Of a stretch of 64,000 nucleotides of DNA, positions 11,106 through 20,652 are shown in pieces. This stretch comes from Chryseobacterium daecheongense (lineage in GTDB: Bacteria > Bacteroidota > Bacteroidia > Flavobacteriales > Weeksellaceae): contig NZ_RJTX01000004.1 of assembly GCF_003729955.1 (NCBI RefSeq), positions 1 to 64,000 on the forward strand, in the 5' to 3' direction. The notes under the pieces are model-generated. The model saw only the letters and a program-made list of their open reading frames with translations. It was not told where the DNA came from and did not search any database. The position numbers were made by a program, and so were the translations under genes. Every line of letters starts with the position of its first letter. Position 1 is the stretch's first letter.

Positions 11106-11957
11106 TTAAAGTATATATTTAATATGGTAGTTCACTAAGCTTTCTATAGGTTTCTGTACAACGTGCCCCACATTTAAATTAAGTTCTGCAGCTGCGGAAC
11201 GCAGGATATTTTCATAATAATAGGCAATGGAACCAATAAAATTGATTTCAGCATTTTTTGCTTCTTCATAAGGAAGCACCTGGTAATCGAAGAAATTCAT
11301 CATTTCATCAAAAACCATTTGCTGAAAGTAAGGATGTTCCTTTCTTTCTACCACAAATTTATTGAAATCAGCCAGATACGCATTCGGTCTGGTGGTATGA
11401 TACATGTTTTTTAATGCCTCATCAATGGTCAACTGATAAGTCTCTTCAAATTCACGGTGAAGATCTTCCGGAAGTTTTTGCATAAAGTACCTGCGCACCA
11501 ATTGCTTTCCAATAGCGCTTCCGCTTCCTTCATCTCCCATCAGGAATCCTAATGAAGGTAATTTGATTTTTAAATTTTTCCCGTCAAAATAACAAGAATT
11601 AGAACCTGTTCCCATGATGCATACAATGGCAGGCTTTCCGTCATAGGCAGCATATGCTGCCGCCATAAGATCTTCCTTTACGGTGATGGAAGCGTTTGCA
11701 AATACTTTACTCAATTCTTCTTCTATGGTTTCACAGTTTTTCTGGATTCCACATCCGGAACCGTAGAAGAAAATTCGTGTAATAGAGTTTTTAACGCTGG
11801 CTAAACTGTTATTCTTTTCTATTTCAGGAACAATAAGTTCTTTGTTGATAAAATTGGGATTAAAACCTATGGTTTCCGTTTTGAGAAAAACTTTTTTGAA
11901 ATCATCCAATATTACCCAATCTGTCTTGGTAGAACCACTATCAACAATAGCAACCAT
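11106..11957 (-). CDS. N-acetylglucosamine kinase-like protein (BadF/BadG/BcrA/BcrD ATPase family)
   Basis: Sugar-kinase-fold ATPase of 283 aa, most likely phosphorylating N-acetylglucosamine recovered from cell-wall turnover. Visible motifs are the N-terminal phosphate loop VDSGSTKTDWVI, a second phosphate motif MGTGSNSCYFDG near residue 118 and GDEGSGSAIG near residue 143. No signal peptide. Substrate is inferred from the family. It lies 15 bp upstream of maeB on the same strand and probably shares its transcript. Confidence 0.85.
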   Translation of the reverse strand: MVAIVDSGSTKTDWVILDDFKKVFLKTETIGFNPNFINKELIVPEIEKNNSLASVKNSITRIFFYGSGCGIQKNCETIEEELSKVFANASITVKEDLMAAAYAAYDGKPAIVCIMGTGSNSCYFDGKNLKIKLPSLGFLMGDEGSGSAIGKQLVRRYFMQKLPEDLHREFEETYQLTIDEALKNMYHTTRPNAYLADFNKFVVERKEHPYFQQMVFDEMMNFFDYQVLPYEEAKNAEINFIGSIAYYYENILRSAAAELNLNVGHVVQKPIESLVNYHIKYIL

Positions 11958-12036
11958 ATTTTACATTTTAATTTAAGGATGCTAAATTATGAATTTATCT
12001 TGAAAAAAGAGCTTAAGAAACCCTTCGGAAGCTTTA

Positions 12037-12300
12037 TCAATGTTTTATATCAGTTTTTTCTTTATTGAATTGTATCAACCAGTCTTCTATTTCATCTTCA
12101 AGATAAGAGGTTTGAAGAATCATGGCATTAATGAAATCATCAGGAACAGGTTCGCCTTTGGAATTTTCTAGGTTCCAAAGTTCGTCGGACATATTTTCGT
12201 ACTCTGAATATACTCGTTTGAACCGGGAGTTCTCTCTTTCCAGAGCTTCAATATTTTTCTGTTGGAGCTGGAATTTTCTGTATTTGTTTTGACGTTTCAT
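12037..12300 (-). CDS. Small charged coiled-coil protein, unknown function
   Basis: An 87-residue, highly charged protein with an N-terminal basic stretch (MKRQNKYRKFQ) and heptad-like Leu/Ile spacing predicted to form a coiled coil through about residue 50, then acidic helices. No signal peptide or membrane segment and no family recognised. The frame is open with a clear ATG and lies upstream of the kinase gene on the same strand with a 79-bp gap. Probably real because the composition is protein-like. Confidence 0.65.
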   Translation of the reverse strand: MKRQNKYRKFQLQQKNIEALERENSRFKRVYSEYENMSDELWNLENSKGEPVPDDFINAMILQTSYLEDEIEDWLIQFNKEKTDIKH

Positions 12301-12506
12301 ACAAATAGTAATATAAAAGGGTTACAAAAAGGTTTTGGTAGCACGCTCAAACACGCATTACAAGATAGAAAAAACCATCAACACAAATAGTTGAAAATGA
12401 ATTTATTATCAGGTATATTTTACATCATTCTGAAAACTAAATTTAGAAATAATTTTGAATCTGAAAAAATATTTAACAACTTTTTTTACTGTTTAACATA
12501 TAGTTA

Positions 12507-12514
12507 TAAATTTG
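12507..12514 (+). promoter_or_regulatory. -7 element upstream of the GtrA-like gene
   Basis: TAAATTTG is a perfect TAnnTTTG match, 17 bp before the ATG. No clear TTG is seen at the -33 position, so support is moderate. The rest of the 12301-12531 gap shows only AT-rich sequence. Confidence 0.45.
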
Positions 12515-12531
12515 CACATCATATCACTTGA

Positions 12532-12990
12532 ATGAGAGAATTACTAATACGCCAGAAACAAATATTATTCTTCATTATTGCAGGAGGACTCAGTGCTATT
12601 GTGGAAATCGGAAGTTTTAAGATCTTCAGCACCTATCTTCCTCACTTTATTTCTCAGGAAACAGATTTTCATGGCATCCATTATCCTTTAAGTAATATAT
12701 TTTCTACAAGCTGCGGGATCATCACCAATTATTTTTTAAGCATCTGGTTTGTGTTTGAAAGAGGAAAACATTCTAAAAGAAAGGAGTTTGCCTACTTTAT
12801 GGTAGTGTCTTTTATTTCCACTCTATTAAGTCTTGCTTTCTTCCAGATATTTTACAGCTGTATATTTAAAGATAATATTGATTTGATTTTTTATACCTTG
12901 AGCCCGGAAATGATCAGTAAGATTGCAGCTATTTTATTGGTCTCTATCCTTAATTATTCTGTAAAGAAGAAAGTAATTTTTAATGGTTGA
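12532..12990 (+). CDS. GtrA-like membrane protein
   Basis: A 152-aa protein with four hydrophobic segments, of the GtrA/DPMS family often involved in moving lipid-linked sugars for cell-surface polysaccharides. The N-terminal FFIIAGGLSAIVEI and the middle CGIITNYFLSIWFVF resemble the family's membrane segments. A promoter-like element lies 17 bp upstream and the acyltransferase gene follows 3 bp after its stop, so the two are co-transcribed. The substrate cannot be read from sequence. Confidence 0.82.
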   Translation: MRELLIRQKQILFFIIAGGLSAIVEIGSFKIFSTYLPHFISQETDFHGIHYPLSNIFSTSCGIITNYFLSIWFVFERGKHSKRKEFAYFMVVSFISTLLSLAFFQIFYSCIFKDNIDLIFYTLSPEMISKIAAILLVSILNYSVKKKVIFNG

Positions 12991-12993
12991 TTT

Positions 12994-13722
12994 GTGGTAA
13001 AGATTTTAAATTATCTCTGGAGGTTCTGGCTGTTAATACTAGCCTTTGTATTAACGATCATATTAGGAATACCTGTTTATATCCTGTCTTTTAGCAAAAA
13101 GCATTATAAATATGCTTATCAGTTCATCCGTATCTGGTGCTACGGAATGTTCTACGGAATGGGACTCCGCTATGAACTGATCAATCTTACGAATAAAAAG
13201 ATCGATAAGAACCGGCAATATGTAGTGATCTCCAATCATACTTCCATTATGGACATTATGCTTCCCTGCATTTTATTTCCTAATCACCCGCTGTGCTATG
13301 TAGGAAAAAAAGAGCTAGTAAGAATCCCGATTTTCGGTACCATATATAAAAGAATATGTGTGATGGTAGACCGAAGCAGTGCAAGAAGCCGCGCCGATGT
13401 GTACCGAAGATGCGCCGAAAAGATGGAAGAGGGCAATAGTATTGTGATTTTTCCTGAAGGTGGTGTTCCTGATGATACCTCCATTATGCTGGATGATTTT
13501 AAAGACGGAGCCTTCATTCTGTCCTCCAAACATCAATCTCCTATTGCAGTATTTACTTTTGTGGGGTTAAAGGAAATGTTCCCGTTTGATAATTCCAAAG
13601 GATATCCCGGGAAGGTAAAAGTATACTTCAATGATATTATTGAACCATCCGAATTTCCTAAAGATTTAAGAATGTCTGCTTTTGAGACAATAAAAAAAAC
13701 TTTAACAAATCATTCTTTTTAA
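12994..13722 (+). CDS. 1-acyl-sn-glycerol-3-phosphate acyltransferase-like (PlsC family)
   Basis: Membrane-bound acyltransferase of 242 aa that probably transfers an acyl chain to a lysophospholipid or related acceptor. It has a hydrophobic N-terminal anchor (residues about 8-30), the catalytic motif NHTSIMD (HxxxxD) near residue 82 and the glycerol-phosphate-binding motif FPEGG near residue 153. The start is GTG, 3 bp after the GtrA-like stop. Family is firm; whether it is the housekeeping PlsC or an ornithine-lipid type enzyme is not decided. Confidence 0.88.
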   Translation: MVKILNYLWRFWLLILAFVLTIILGIPVYILSFSKKHYKYAYQFIRIWCYGMFYGMGLRYELINLTNKKIDKNRQYVVISNHTSIMDIMLPCILFPNHPLCYVGKKELVRIPIFGTIYKRICVMVDRSSARSRADVYRRCAEKMEEGNSIVIFPEGGVPDDTSIMLDDFKDGAFILSSKHQSPIAVFTFVGLKEMFPFDNSKGYPGKVKVYFNDIIEPSEFPKDLRMSAFETIKKTLTNHSF

Positions 13723-13732
13723 AAGAAATAAT

Positions 13733-13740
13733 TATATTTG
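13733..13740 (+). promoter_or_regulatory. -7 element upstream of the MFS transporter
   Basis: TATATTTG matches TAnnTTTG 35 bp before the transporter ATG. The -33 element is not obvious, so this is tentative. Confidence 0.4.
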
Positions 13741-13775
13741 TTTAAACTAACTGTAAAAAAACTATAAAAGTTTAT

Positions 13776-15245
13776 ATGGAACATCACAACGAGCAAACCA
13801 AATGGTCTCAATTTATATCATTGGTTATTGTATTTTTCTTCTGGGGTTTTGTTGCTGCAAGTAATGACATTCTGATCCCCGTGTTTAAAAAAAGTTTTAC
13901 ACTTTCGCAGGTACAATCCCAATTGGTAGCTTGGGCATTTTATGTAGCTTACTTTGTAGGGTCCCTTATATTCTTTATCATATCGTTGAAAAGCGATATC
14001 CTGCAAAAATTCGGATATAAGAAAACCTTGGCTGCAGGATTGATTATTTCCGCAGTAGGTGCATTTTTATTCGTACCGGCTGCAACTTCTCAAAATTTCT
14101 GGTTTTTCTTAACCGCACTATTTATTGTAGGGTTAGGATTCTCTGTTCAACAGATTGTAGCCAATCCTTTAGCGATTAAAATGGGTAGTCCGAATACAGG
14201 CGCACACAGATTGACGCTTGCAGGAGGCATCAATTCTCTGGGAACAACCATAGGACCGATTTTATTAGGAATTGCGTTGTTTGGAACAGGAAGTGAGCAG
14301 ACAGAATTATCTTTGGATGATGTAAAGCTTCCTTTCATTATATTGGGAGTAGCTTTTATTTTAGTAGCTATTTTCATGTTGTTCTCCAAAATAGAAGATC
14401 CCGCAAAGACGGAAGAAAAGAAAATAGATGCCGGAGAGGAAAAATTCAACTTATTTAAATATCCTCAATTGGTTCTGGGAATGCTTGCCATCTTTATTTA
14501 TGTAGGAGTTGAAGTTTCTATCATCAGTAATCTTCCAGCTTTGCTTCATACCAATGAATTTGGAAATGTCTTGGAACACAATATTGCTCCTTTCATCTCT
14601 TTGTATTGGGGAAGTTTGATGATCGGAAGATGGAATGGAGGAATCAATGTTTTTAATACATCCAAAACAACCAATCTGATTTTAAAGTTTGTAGTTCCAT
14701 TTATAGCCTTTGGAATTATTCTAGTAGCAAATACATTAAGCGGTAAAGATGTTTCTGCGTTCTATATTTACCCGATCTGGATCATTATTTTCATCCTGAT
14801 GAGTTTCATTGGAGGGAAAAATGCAGGAAAAACGTTAATGCTTTTTGGTGTTGCGGGAATTGTTATGATGCTGTTCGGATTATTCTATCCGGATAAAGAG
14901 ATTGCAAAATATTTCTTCATTTCCGGTGGATTATTCTGCTCTATTATGTGGCCTTCCATTTTCGATTTAGCAATCGCAGGTTTAGGTAAAAATACAGGAA
15001 AAGCGTCATCTTTCCTAATCATGATGATCTTAGGAGGGGGAATTATTCCTTTATTACAAGGATGGATCTGTGATTTTGATAAAGCCAATCCAGATGGAAT
15101 TATGGGAATTACCTATACTCATTTCTCCTACATTATTCCCGCATTCTGTTTCTTGTATTTAGCATTTTATGGATTTGTCACTCCGAAGATTTTGAGAAAA
15201 CAAGGAATAGTATTAAGTGAAGAAAGCTCTAGCAGTGGACATTAA
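13776..15245 (+). CDS. Sugar MFS transporter (FucP-like)
   Basis: Major facilitator superfamily permease of 489 aa with about 12 membrane segments. The N-terminal FFFWGFVAASNDILIPVFK and the long gap between the two six-helix halves resemble FucP/glucose-galactose type proton symporters. The central cytoplasmic loop (around residues 205-225) is rich in Glu and Lys. Substrate is not determinable here. Its 3' end overlaps the next gene by 29 bp, so the two are translated from one mRNA. Confidence 0.88.
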   Translation: MEHHNEQTKWSQFISLVIVFFFWGFVAASNDILIPVFKKSFTLSQVQSQLVAWAFYVAYFVGSLIFFIISLKSDILQKFGYKKTLAAGLIISAVGAFLFVPAATSQNFWFFLTALFIVGLGFSVQQIVANPLAIKMGSPNTGAHRLTLAGGINSLGTTIGPILLGIALFGTGSEQTELSLDDVKLPFIILGVAFILVAIFMLFSKIEDPAKTEEKKIDAGEEKFNLFKYPQLVLGMLAIFIYVGVEVSIISNLPALLHTNEFGNVLEHNIAPFISLYWGSLMIGRWNGGINVFNTSKTTNLILKFVVPFIAFGIILVANTLSGKDVSAFYIYPIWIIIFILMSFIGGKNAGKTLMLFGVAGIVMMLFGLFYPDKEIAKYFFISGGLFCSIMWPSIFDLAIAGLGKNTGKASSFLIMMILGGGIIPLLQGWICDFDKANPDGIMGITYTHFSYIIPAFCFLYLAFYGFVTPKILRKQGIVLSEESSSSGH

Positions 15246-16296
15246 TACAAGGAAAATATATAAGAAAAAAAGATTTTGGGCAGCTATTTTAGTTGTCCAA
15301 ATTCTTTTGTTTTATATCTTCTCAAAATCAGAAATTATGATTTCTTTTTTTGAGAATTTCTTCGAGCTCCAAAAATGGTTTCATCAGGTGTTATTTGCCT
15401 GGGTTCCATTTTCTTTGGGAGATATTCTATATGTTGTATTGGGTATTATTATTCTTTATTATCTTATTCAATGCTGTAAGAAATCAGCCAGAAGCCAAGC
15501 CGTTTTAAAGCTTCTTTTGATCATCAATGTTTTTTATTTTATTTACCAGGTATTTTGGGGAATGCTCTATTTTCAGACTCCGGTTATTAATAAGCTTTCT
15601 CATCAGGAAGAACCGAATCTGAATAAGGCAAAAATATTGGCTTTACGATACCTGGAAAAATGTAAAACCAGTCGACAGCTTACCAAAGAAGATAAAAACG
15701 GAGTTTTTGTGGCGACCAATTTGCAAGCGATACAAAATGAAATTCTTTCCCAGCAGCAAATGCTTCCGAAATATATTTCAGACAAGAAAGCTCCACAGAT
15801 CAATTCTTTTAAACCAAGTATTTTTAAGAGTGTAATGAGCTTTACCGGCATTCTTGGATATTACAATCCATTTACGGCCGAAGCTCAATATAATGCAGAA
15901 TTGCCATCTACATTCATTCCCTTTACATCGGCACACGAAAGTTCACATCAATTAGGTTTTGCCAGAGAACAGGAAGCCAATTTCATCGGTTATTTAATGG
16001 GTGTAAACTCTGAAAATATAGAATTGAGATACAGCACGGAATACTTTACTTTAAAAAGCCTTTTGCGCTTTATTGTAGAAGAAGATCCTAAATTTGTAAA
16101 ATCTGTTATAAATAATTATTCCCCGGCAATGAAAAGAGACAGATTATACGAAAAAAACTTCATTCTGAAACATCAGGGATGGCTGGATGATTTTTTCGGT
16201 ATGACGAATAATCTTTTTTTAAAAAGCAATCAGCAAGAAGGCTCTATTACTTATTCTTACTTCATCGATCTTCTACTCAATTACGAAAAAATTTAA
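15217..16296 (+). CDS. DUF3810-type membrane protein with HExxH motif
   Basis: A 359-aa protein with three N-terminal hydrophobic segments (about residues 18-36, 60-85 and 92-115) and a soluble C-terminal half. The half contains HESSHQLGF, an HExxH zinc-peptidase-type motif, followed by REQEANFIGYL in which the glutamate could be the third ligand. This matches the DUF3810 family of Bacteroidetes. The presence of the motif suggests a membrane-tethered metallopeptidase, but activity is inferred. Its start lies inside the 3' end of the MFS gene. Confidence 0.85.
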   Translation: MKKALAVDINTRKIYKKKRFWAAILVVQILLFYIFSKSEIMISFFENFFELQKWFHQVLFAWVPFSLGDILYVVLGIIILYYLIQCCKKSARSQAVLKLLLIINVFYFIYQVFWGMLYFQTPVINKLSHQEEPNLNKAKILALRYLEKCKTSRQLTKEDKNGVFVATNLQAIQNEILSQQQMLPKYISDKKAPQINSFKPSIFKSVMSFTGILGYYNPFTAEAQYNAELPSTFIPFTSAHESSHQLGFAREQEANFIGYLMGVNSENIELRYSTEYFTLKSLLRFIVEEDPKFVKSVINNYSPAMKRDRLYEKNFILKHQGWLDDFFGMTNNLFLKSNQQEGSITYSYFIDLLLNYEKI

Positions 16297-16298
16297 TC

Positions 16299-16388
16299 AA
16301 AAAAAAGAATCGTACCAGGCGATACGATTCTAAAAACACAAATGATGAAAAAAAATTTATTACCTTGACTTGTTCCCTCATTCAAGGC
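16299..16388 (-). ncRNA. Candidate small RNA with two hairpins
   Basis: On the minus strand a promoter-like pair, TTG (16419-16421) and TACTTTTA (16393-16400, one mismatch to TAnnTTTG) with an 18-bp spacer, precedes about 90 nt. These contain a hairpin CCTTGA / TCAAGG with a 13-nt loop, a U-rich linker, and an 8-bp hairpin GAATCGTA / TACGATTC (16307-16330) followed by a run of eight T. No convincing reading frame lies on this strand. The arrangement is that of a free-standing small RNA; alternatively it is the distal 3' UTR of the hydrolase gene that ends at 16685. Confidence 0.4.
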
Positions 16389-16430
16389 GATGTAAAAGTA
16401 CAACATATTTTAGAAATACAAAAACATTTT

Positions 16431-16684
16431 TAGCCTTTTTTAAAACTTTAAGAAAACTTTAAGATTTTTTAAGTTCTCTTGAGTTTAGTCACCCTTAAAT
16501 GACTTATTTATAAAGCATTAAACTAGTAAAGGATATGTATTTTTGACTCGATTTTAACTTAATTCTTCTATGAAACCAAACATTTGTTTAAAAATGTGTT
16601 AATTTCGAAAATCAATCATTTTTTTTCACGAAAATTTCAGAAAAATTGTTTGATTACTCTAACTTCCGATCAAAAACGATACAT
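16431..16684. other. Intergenic stretch without a recognisable gene
   Basis: The rest of the 388-bp gap between the DUF3810 gene and the CocE-like gene is AT-rich, with an 11-bp direct repeat AAAACTTTAAG near 16442-16468. No coding frame, tRNA or clear terminator was seen in it. Confidence 0.5.
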
Positions 16685-18913
16685 TTATTGTAATATCGGT
16701 AATTCAATATAGCTATCTGTAAACCATTTTATTTCCAAAGGTTCTGCAGCATCTGCAATGGTCTCTTCACTCACATCTTTTCCGGTTCCGTAATTGACCT
16801 GATATTCCGGAGTTTTATTGATTCCCAGCAATACAATCAGCCTGCTCCCTTTAGCAATTTTCTTCCCCACAAAAGTTGGATTATCAATAGAAACGGTTTC
16901 TACTTTACCGGGCTTTAAAAGATGTCTTTTTTCACGATTTTTGGTATAACTGGCTCTTCCTAAATAATTGGACAGATAAAAAGCTTCATTATCCGGCTGT
17001 ATCTGGATCAGGGATATGATAACATCCATATCTTTTTTGTTGATCTCAGCTTTCAATTTTGCTTCAAATGCTCCGTTGATGATGATATCTTTGTCTAAAA
17101 CCGGTGTTTGATAAATCACCATATTCGTTATATTCAAACTATCTTTTTTACCGTACTTGTAATATGCGTCTTTGGTGTCTCTGTCTTTAAAATCTATTAC
17201 TTGCTTTATGAAATCATTATTTGCAGGCTTTTCCTTTGATAATAATTGAACAGTCTCTGAACCTTTAGTCAAATAAAGTTTCAATGTACTATTATGGCTT
17301 GCTTCAAGGCTTGGAAAATGCTTCCATTCATTGGTATCCATGATCTGAACATTGACTTTGTCTTTTAACAGTTCAGGTTTTTTACCGTTTTTCATCACAT
17401 AATCGAACCATGAAAAAGCCAAATCACTGATATTGATCCTTGCGGCCTGATCTACAGTATATCCTCTCAACACATTGGTAGCATAACTTTGTGCGCCTCC
17501 ATGATCATAAGGACCAATGATCATATAATGATTAGGATTCTTGTTATATTTATAATATTCTTTAAAATAATATAAAGCTCCTAGCTGATCTGCATCGTAA
17601 AATCCTGTAGTAGTAAGTACCGGTATATTGATTTTGGCAAATTCTTTTTTGTACGGAACCATACTTTTCCAAAATTTATCATACGCAGGATGATCCAGCC
17701 AACGCTGAAAAATCTTATTTTTCTTACCTTCAAAAACATCTAAATTCCTGAAAGATTTTCCGCTTTTATACCATGCAGTATTTACAGAATCCCATTTTTT
17801 ATAGTTTCTGAAGCCTTCTTCATCGGTAAGATTATTGGTGGTAACATAGGAAATCCATTGCAGCATATAGCTCATAAAAACATTATTAGTCATAGGATAA
17901 TCTATTCCAATTCCTACGGCCACTTGAGGAATCACGGTTTTTAAAGCAGGATGCATTTTTTTCGTTGCTGCCCATTGGCTGAAACCTAAATAGCTTCCAC
18001 CGATCATTCCTACTTTTCCGTTATTCCAGCTTTGCTTACTTATCCAATCAATTACGTCATATAAATCCTCAGCTTCATGCTCAAAAGGTTCAATTTCATC
18101 CGGACTTGTTCTTTTCCCTCTCGTATTGACTACTACTCCAACATAATCATAAGCTACTGCCCTTTTGCCTAATGCTCCGTCATAGCTTCCTGCATAGATA
18201 TTATTCGTTAATATGGCAGGCAAAGGCTGCTTATTATTTTTATCTCTGGTTACTGTTACCGCTACAGTTCCTCCTTTTTTTGTTTTAAAATCAAATGTTT
18301 CTACAATATATTTTTCTTTTTCTTTCTGGGCTAATAATTGATTTATTCTGTGCTGGATTCCCGAAGAAGTTTTATAATCCAGGTAGCTTAACCCAAGACC
18401 AACCGCAGATTGTGCATTGATACTGTCACTTTTTAAAGACCCAAGTGCTTTTTTGAAATTATCTCTTTTCTTTCCTATATTTTCAACAAATACATCCGCA
18501 ATACGGAATGAGTATTTGCTAGGTAAGGTTGCACATTTTATATCGAATGCCTTATCCAATGCTTTTGAAAAATCAATTTTCTCATTCTTCTCTATGTCTT
18601 TGGCCATTGCATAAAGCTCATAATTGATGAATTTTGTGGATGCGCTGTTTTTATCTGCAAAGGCTTCACGATATTGCTGTATCGTTGCAATGGATTTTTT
18701 ATAATTCCCCGCGAGAATATCAAATTTGAAAGATCTTTCCAAAGAATCCAGTCTTTTCGGTTTTTTATAATTTTCAGAAATCCTGGAAGCAATCGATGAA
18801 ATGCTTTTATCAAGAATAGCAGAATCTGATAAAGCAGCTTTAGGCCAAAAGAACTTTTGCGCCGAAAACAGATTTACAAAAAATAAAGCTAGAATAATTA
18901 ATTTTAGTTTCAT
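16685..18913 (-). CDS. CocE/NonD family hydrolase (X-Pro dipeptidyl-peptidase-like)
   Basis: Secreted alpha/beta-hydrolase of the peptidase S15 / CocE family; members cleave esters or X-Pro peptides. With the start at 18913 (742 aa) the protein begins with a signal peptide ending FSAQ; an upstream ATG at 18943 adds ten residues before it. The nucleophile elbow is GGSYLGFSQW, and the catalytic-type Asp (TGFYDADQLG) and His (GPYDHGG) follow. The C-terminal third is a beta-sandwich typical of the family, with SRLIVLLGINKTPEYQ. Substrate unknown. It is a single gene with divergent neighbours. Confidence 0.88.
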   Translation of the reverse strand: MKLKLIILALFFVNLFSAQKFFWPKAALSDSAILDKSISSIASRISENYKKPKRLDSLERSFKFDILAGNYKKSIATIQQYREAFADKNSASTKFINYELYAMAKDIEKNEKIDFSKALDKAFDIKCATLPSKYSFRIADVFVENIGKKRDNFKKALGSLKSDSINAQSAVGLGLSYLDYKTSSGIQHRINQLLAQKEKEKYIVETFDFKTKKGGTVAVTVTRDKNNKQPLPAILTNNIYAGSYDGALGKRAVAYDYVGVVVNTRGKRTSPDEIEPFEHEAEDLYDVIDWISKQSWNNGKVGMIGGSYLGFSQWAATKKMHPALKTVIPQVAVGIGIDYPMTNNVFMSYMLQWISYVTTNNLTDEEGFRNYKKWDSVNTAWYKSGKSFRNLDVFEGKKNKIFQRWLDHPAYDKFWKSMVPYKKEFAKINIPVLTTTGFYDADQLGALYYFKEYYKYNKNPNHYMIIGPYDHGGAQSYATNVLRGYTVDQAARINISDLAFSWFDYVMKNGKKPELLKDKVNVQIMDTNEWKHFPSLEASHNSTLKLYLTKGSETVQLLSKEKPANNDFIKQVIDFKDRDTKDAYYKYGKKDSLNITNMVIYQTPVLDKDIIINGAFEAKLKAEINKKDMDVIISLIQIQPDNEAFYLSNYLGRASYTKNREKRHLLKPGKVETVSIDNPTFVGKKIAKGSRLIVLLGINKTPEYQVNYGTGKDVSEETIADAAEPLEIKWFTDSYIELPILQ

Positions 18914-19119
18914 ATTATATAGATTTTGGCAGAATTCGATCAATTAAAACCAAATTATGTTATGGAATTTTCATGACAGAACGTATAATTTATTATCAAT
19001 AGGGCAAATTTAGTTATAAATTCACTCTGTAAATCAGGTTTATGCAAATATCTCACACTAAAATGAAAAAATATTTGTTTTTTTAAAACATCTGCGTATT
19101 TTAGTTTAAAAAAATCAAC

Positions 19120-20625
19120 ATGACTTTTGATAAACTCATTCACTATCTTAAACTGGATAAACAGGAATTTCTTTTCCAATTCAATTCGCATCCGAATTAT
19201 CCTTCTGCACTGGCTTTTAGTGACACTCTGAATTTCATGGGTGTAAGAAATGATGCTTATGAGCTTGATAAAGAATACTGGGATGAGCTGCCTGAAGAAT
19301 TTATTGCCATCGTAGAAAACTCATTCTCATTGGTAAAAAAATCGGGAAATAGTTATTCAGTTTACTCGGATAAGGCAAAAACTTTAAACCGTGATGAACT
19401 GCATCAAAAATCATCGGATTTTGTTCTTCTTTTTGAGAAGGATGAAAAATCCGATCATAAATCCATCAGTAATTTCAAACCATTTATTTATGCCATTTTC
19501 GCACTTATTGCTATCTATTCGGTAGTTAATTTAGCTTGGTATGAAACTGTTTTTACTGTTCTTTCATTAGCGGGAGTATATATTTCCATGGAGATTTTCA
19601 ATCAGAAATTCGGAAATACTTCTACCGTTATTGGCAGTATTTGTGGAGATACTTCTGCGCAACAGGCCGTAAATTCCTGTGACAAAATCATTACTCAGGA
19701 CAAAACAAGCTTTTTAGGACTTAAATTCTCGGATCTTTCTTTAATTTATTTTGCCGGGATTTCCATTTTAAGCTTATTCCTGCCTGCTACAGCATTTGTT
19801 ATTAAAGGATTTACACTGGTATCCATTATTGCGATAGGTTATTCATTATACATTCAGGCTTTTGTAGAAAAAACATTTTGTAGAGTTTGCCTATTAATTA
19901 TAGCAATACTTACTGCGCAATTGCTGATCAGCTTTTTGTTTTTTGAAAATATATTTTTCAGTGTCCCGACACTTCTATTAACGGTTATACTTTGGCTCGC
20001 TGTATTTTCTTCGGTGTTATCTCTCAATAAAACTCTTACAGAGAAAGAGGAAGTAAAAAAATCCAATGCCAAAAACTTGAGATTTAAACGAAATTATGAA
20101 CTGTTTAAAAGAGAGCTTTTAGAAAAGGAAAAAGTTTATTTTACAGACAATAATACATTGTCTTTAGGAAATAAAAATGCCAGACTGCACATTGCTGTAG
20201 TTTCCAACCCATATTGCGGCTTCTGCAAAGGTGCCCATGAAATCCTGGAAGGGCTTCTTAAAAAATATCCGAATGAAATTTCGGTTCAAATGAGATTCAA
20301 CTATACTTCTGAAAAGGCCAATGCTCAATATACTGCTTTGGTTTCTGACTTTTTCAGCATTTATAAAAACAAATCAGAAAAGGAATTCCTGAATGCTGTA
20401 GAAACCTGGTTTGAATATAAGGATGAAAATAAAATCAAAGAATTGGCAGGTACAACTTCCCAAGAAGACTTGACTCCTTTAATTGAGATTGGTAAAGAAA
20501 ATAGCAATGCGGGTATCAACTTTACTCCAGTATTTATCATCAACGGTTATCAATTTCCGGACAAATATGACCGCGAAGACATCTGGTATTTCATTGATGA
20601 ATTGATGGAAGATGAGGAGTTATAA
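19120..20625 (+). CDS. C39-like / VKOR / thioredoxin fusion, disulfide-forming enzyme
   Basis: A 501-aa membrane protein joining three parts. Residues about 1-105 resemble a C39-type peptidase (HPNYPSALAFSDTLNFMG, then LPEEFIAIV) but have no cysteine, so this part cannot be a cysteine protease. Residues about 120-300 form a VKOR-like membrane domain with the expected cysteine pairs C175/C187 and C254/C257 (FCRVC). Residues about 320-501 are a DsbA/thioredoxin-like domain with NPYCGFC (C366, C369) and a later TPVFIINGY with the cis-proline position. The protein should generate disulfides and pass them to substrates in the periplasm. It stands directly upstream of cysteine-rich peptide genes and their exporter, so those peptides are the likely substrates. 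Confidence 0.85.
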   Translation: MTFDKLIHYLKLDKQEFLFQFNSHPNYPSALAFSDTLNFMGVRNDAYELDKEYWDELPEEFIAIVENSFSLVKKSGNSYSVYSDKAKTLNRDELHQKSSDFVLLFEKDEKSDHKSISNFKPFIYAIFALIAIYSVVNLAWYETVFTVLSLAGVYISMEIFNQKFGNTSTVIGSICGDTSAQQAVNSCDKIITQDKTSFLGLKFSDLSLIYFAGISILSLFLPATAFVIKGFTLVSIIAIGYSLYIQAFVEKTFCRVCLLIIAILTAQLLISFLFFENIFFSVPTLLLTVILWLAVFSSVLSLNKTLTEKEEVKKSNAKNLRFKRNYELFKRELLEKEKVYFTDNNTLSLGNKNARLHIAVVSNPYCGFCKGAHEILEGLLKKYPNEISVQMRFNYTSEKANAQYTALVSDFFSIYKNKSEKEFLNAVETWFEYKDENKIKELAGTTSQEDLTPLIEIGKENSNAGINFTPVFIINGYQFPDKYDREDIWYFIDELMEDEEL

Positions 20626-20652
20626 AATATTTCAACCTAAACAAAAATTCAC

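Noticed and set aside
16301..16330. Terminator of the plus-strand DUF3810 gene
   Set aside because: The hairpin is followed by an A-rich, not T-rich, stretch on the plus strand; the T-run is on the minus strand.
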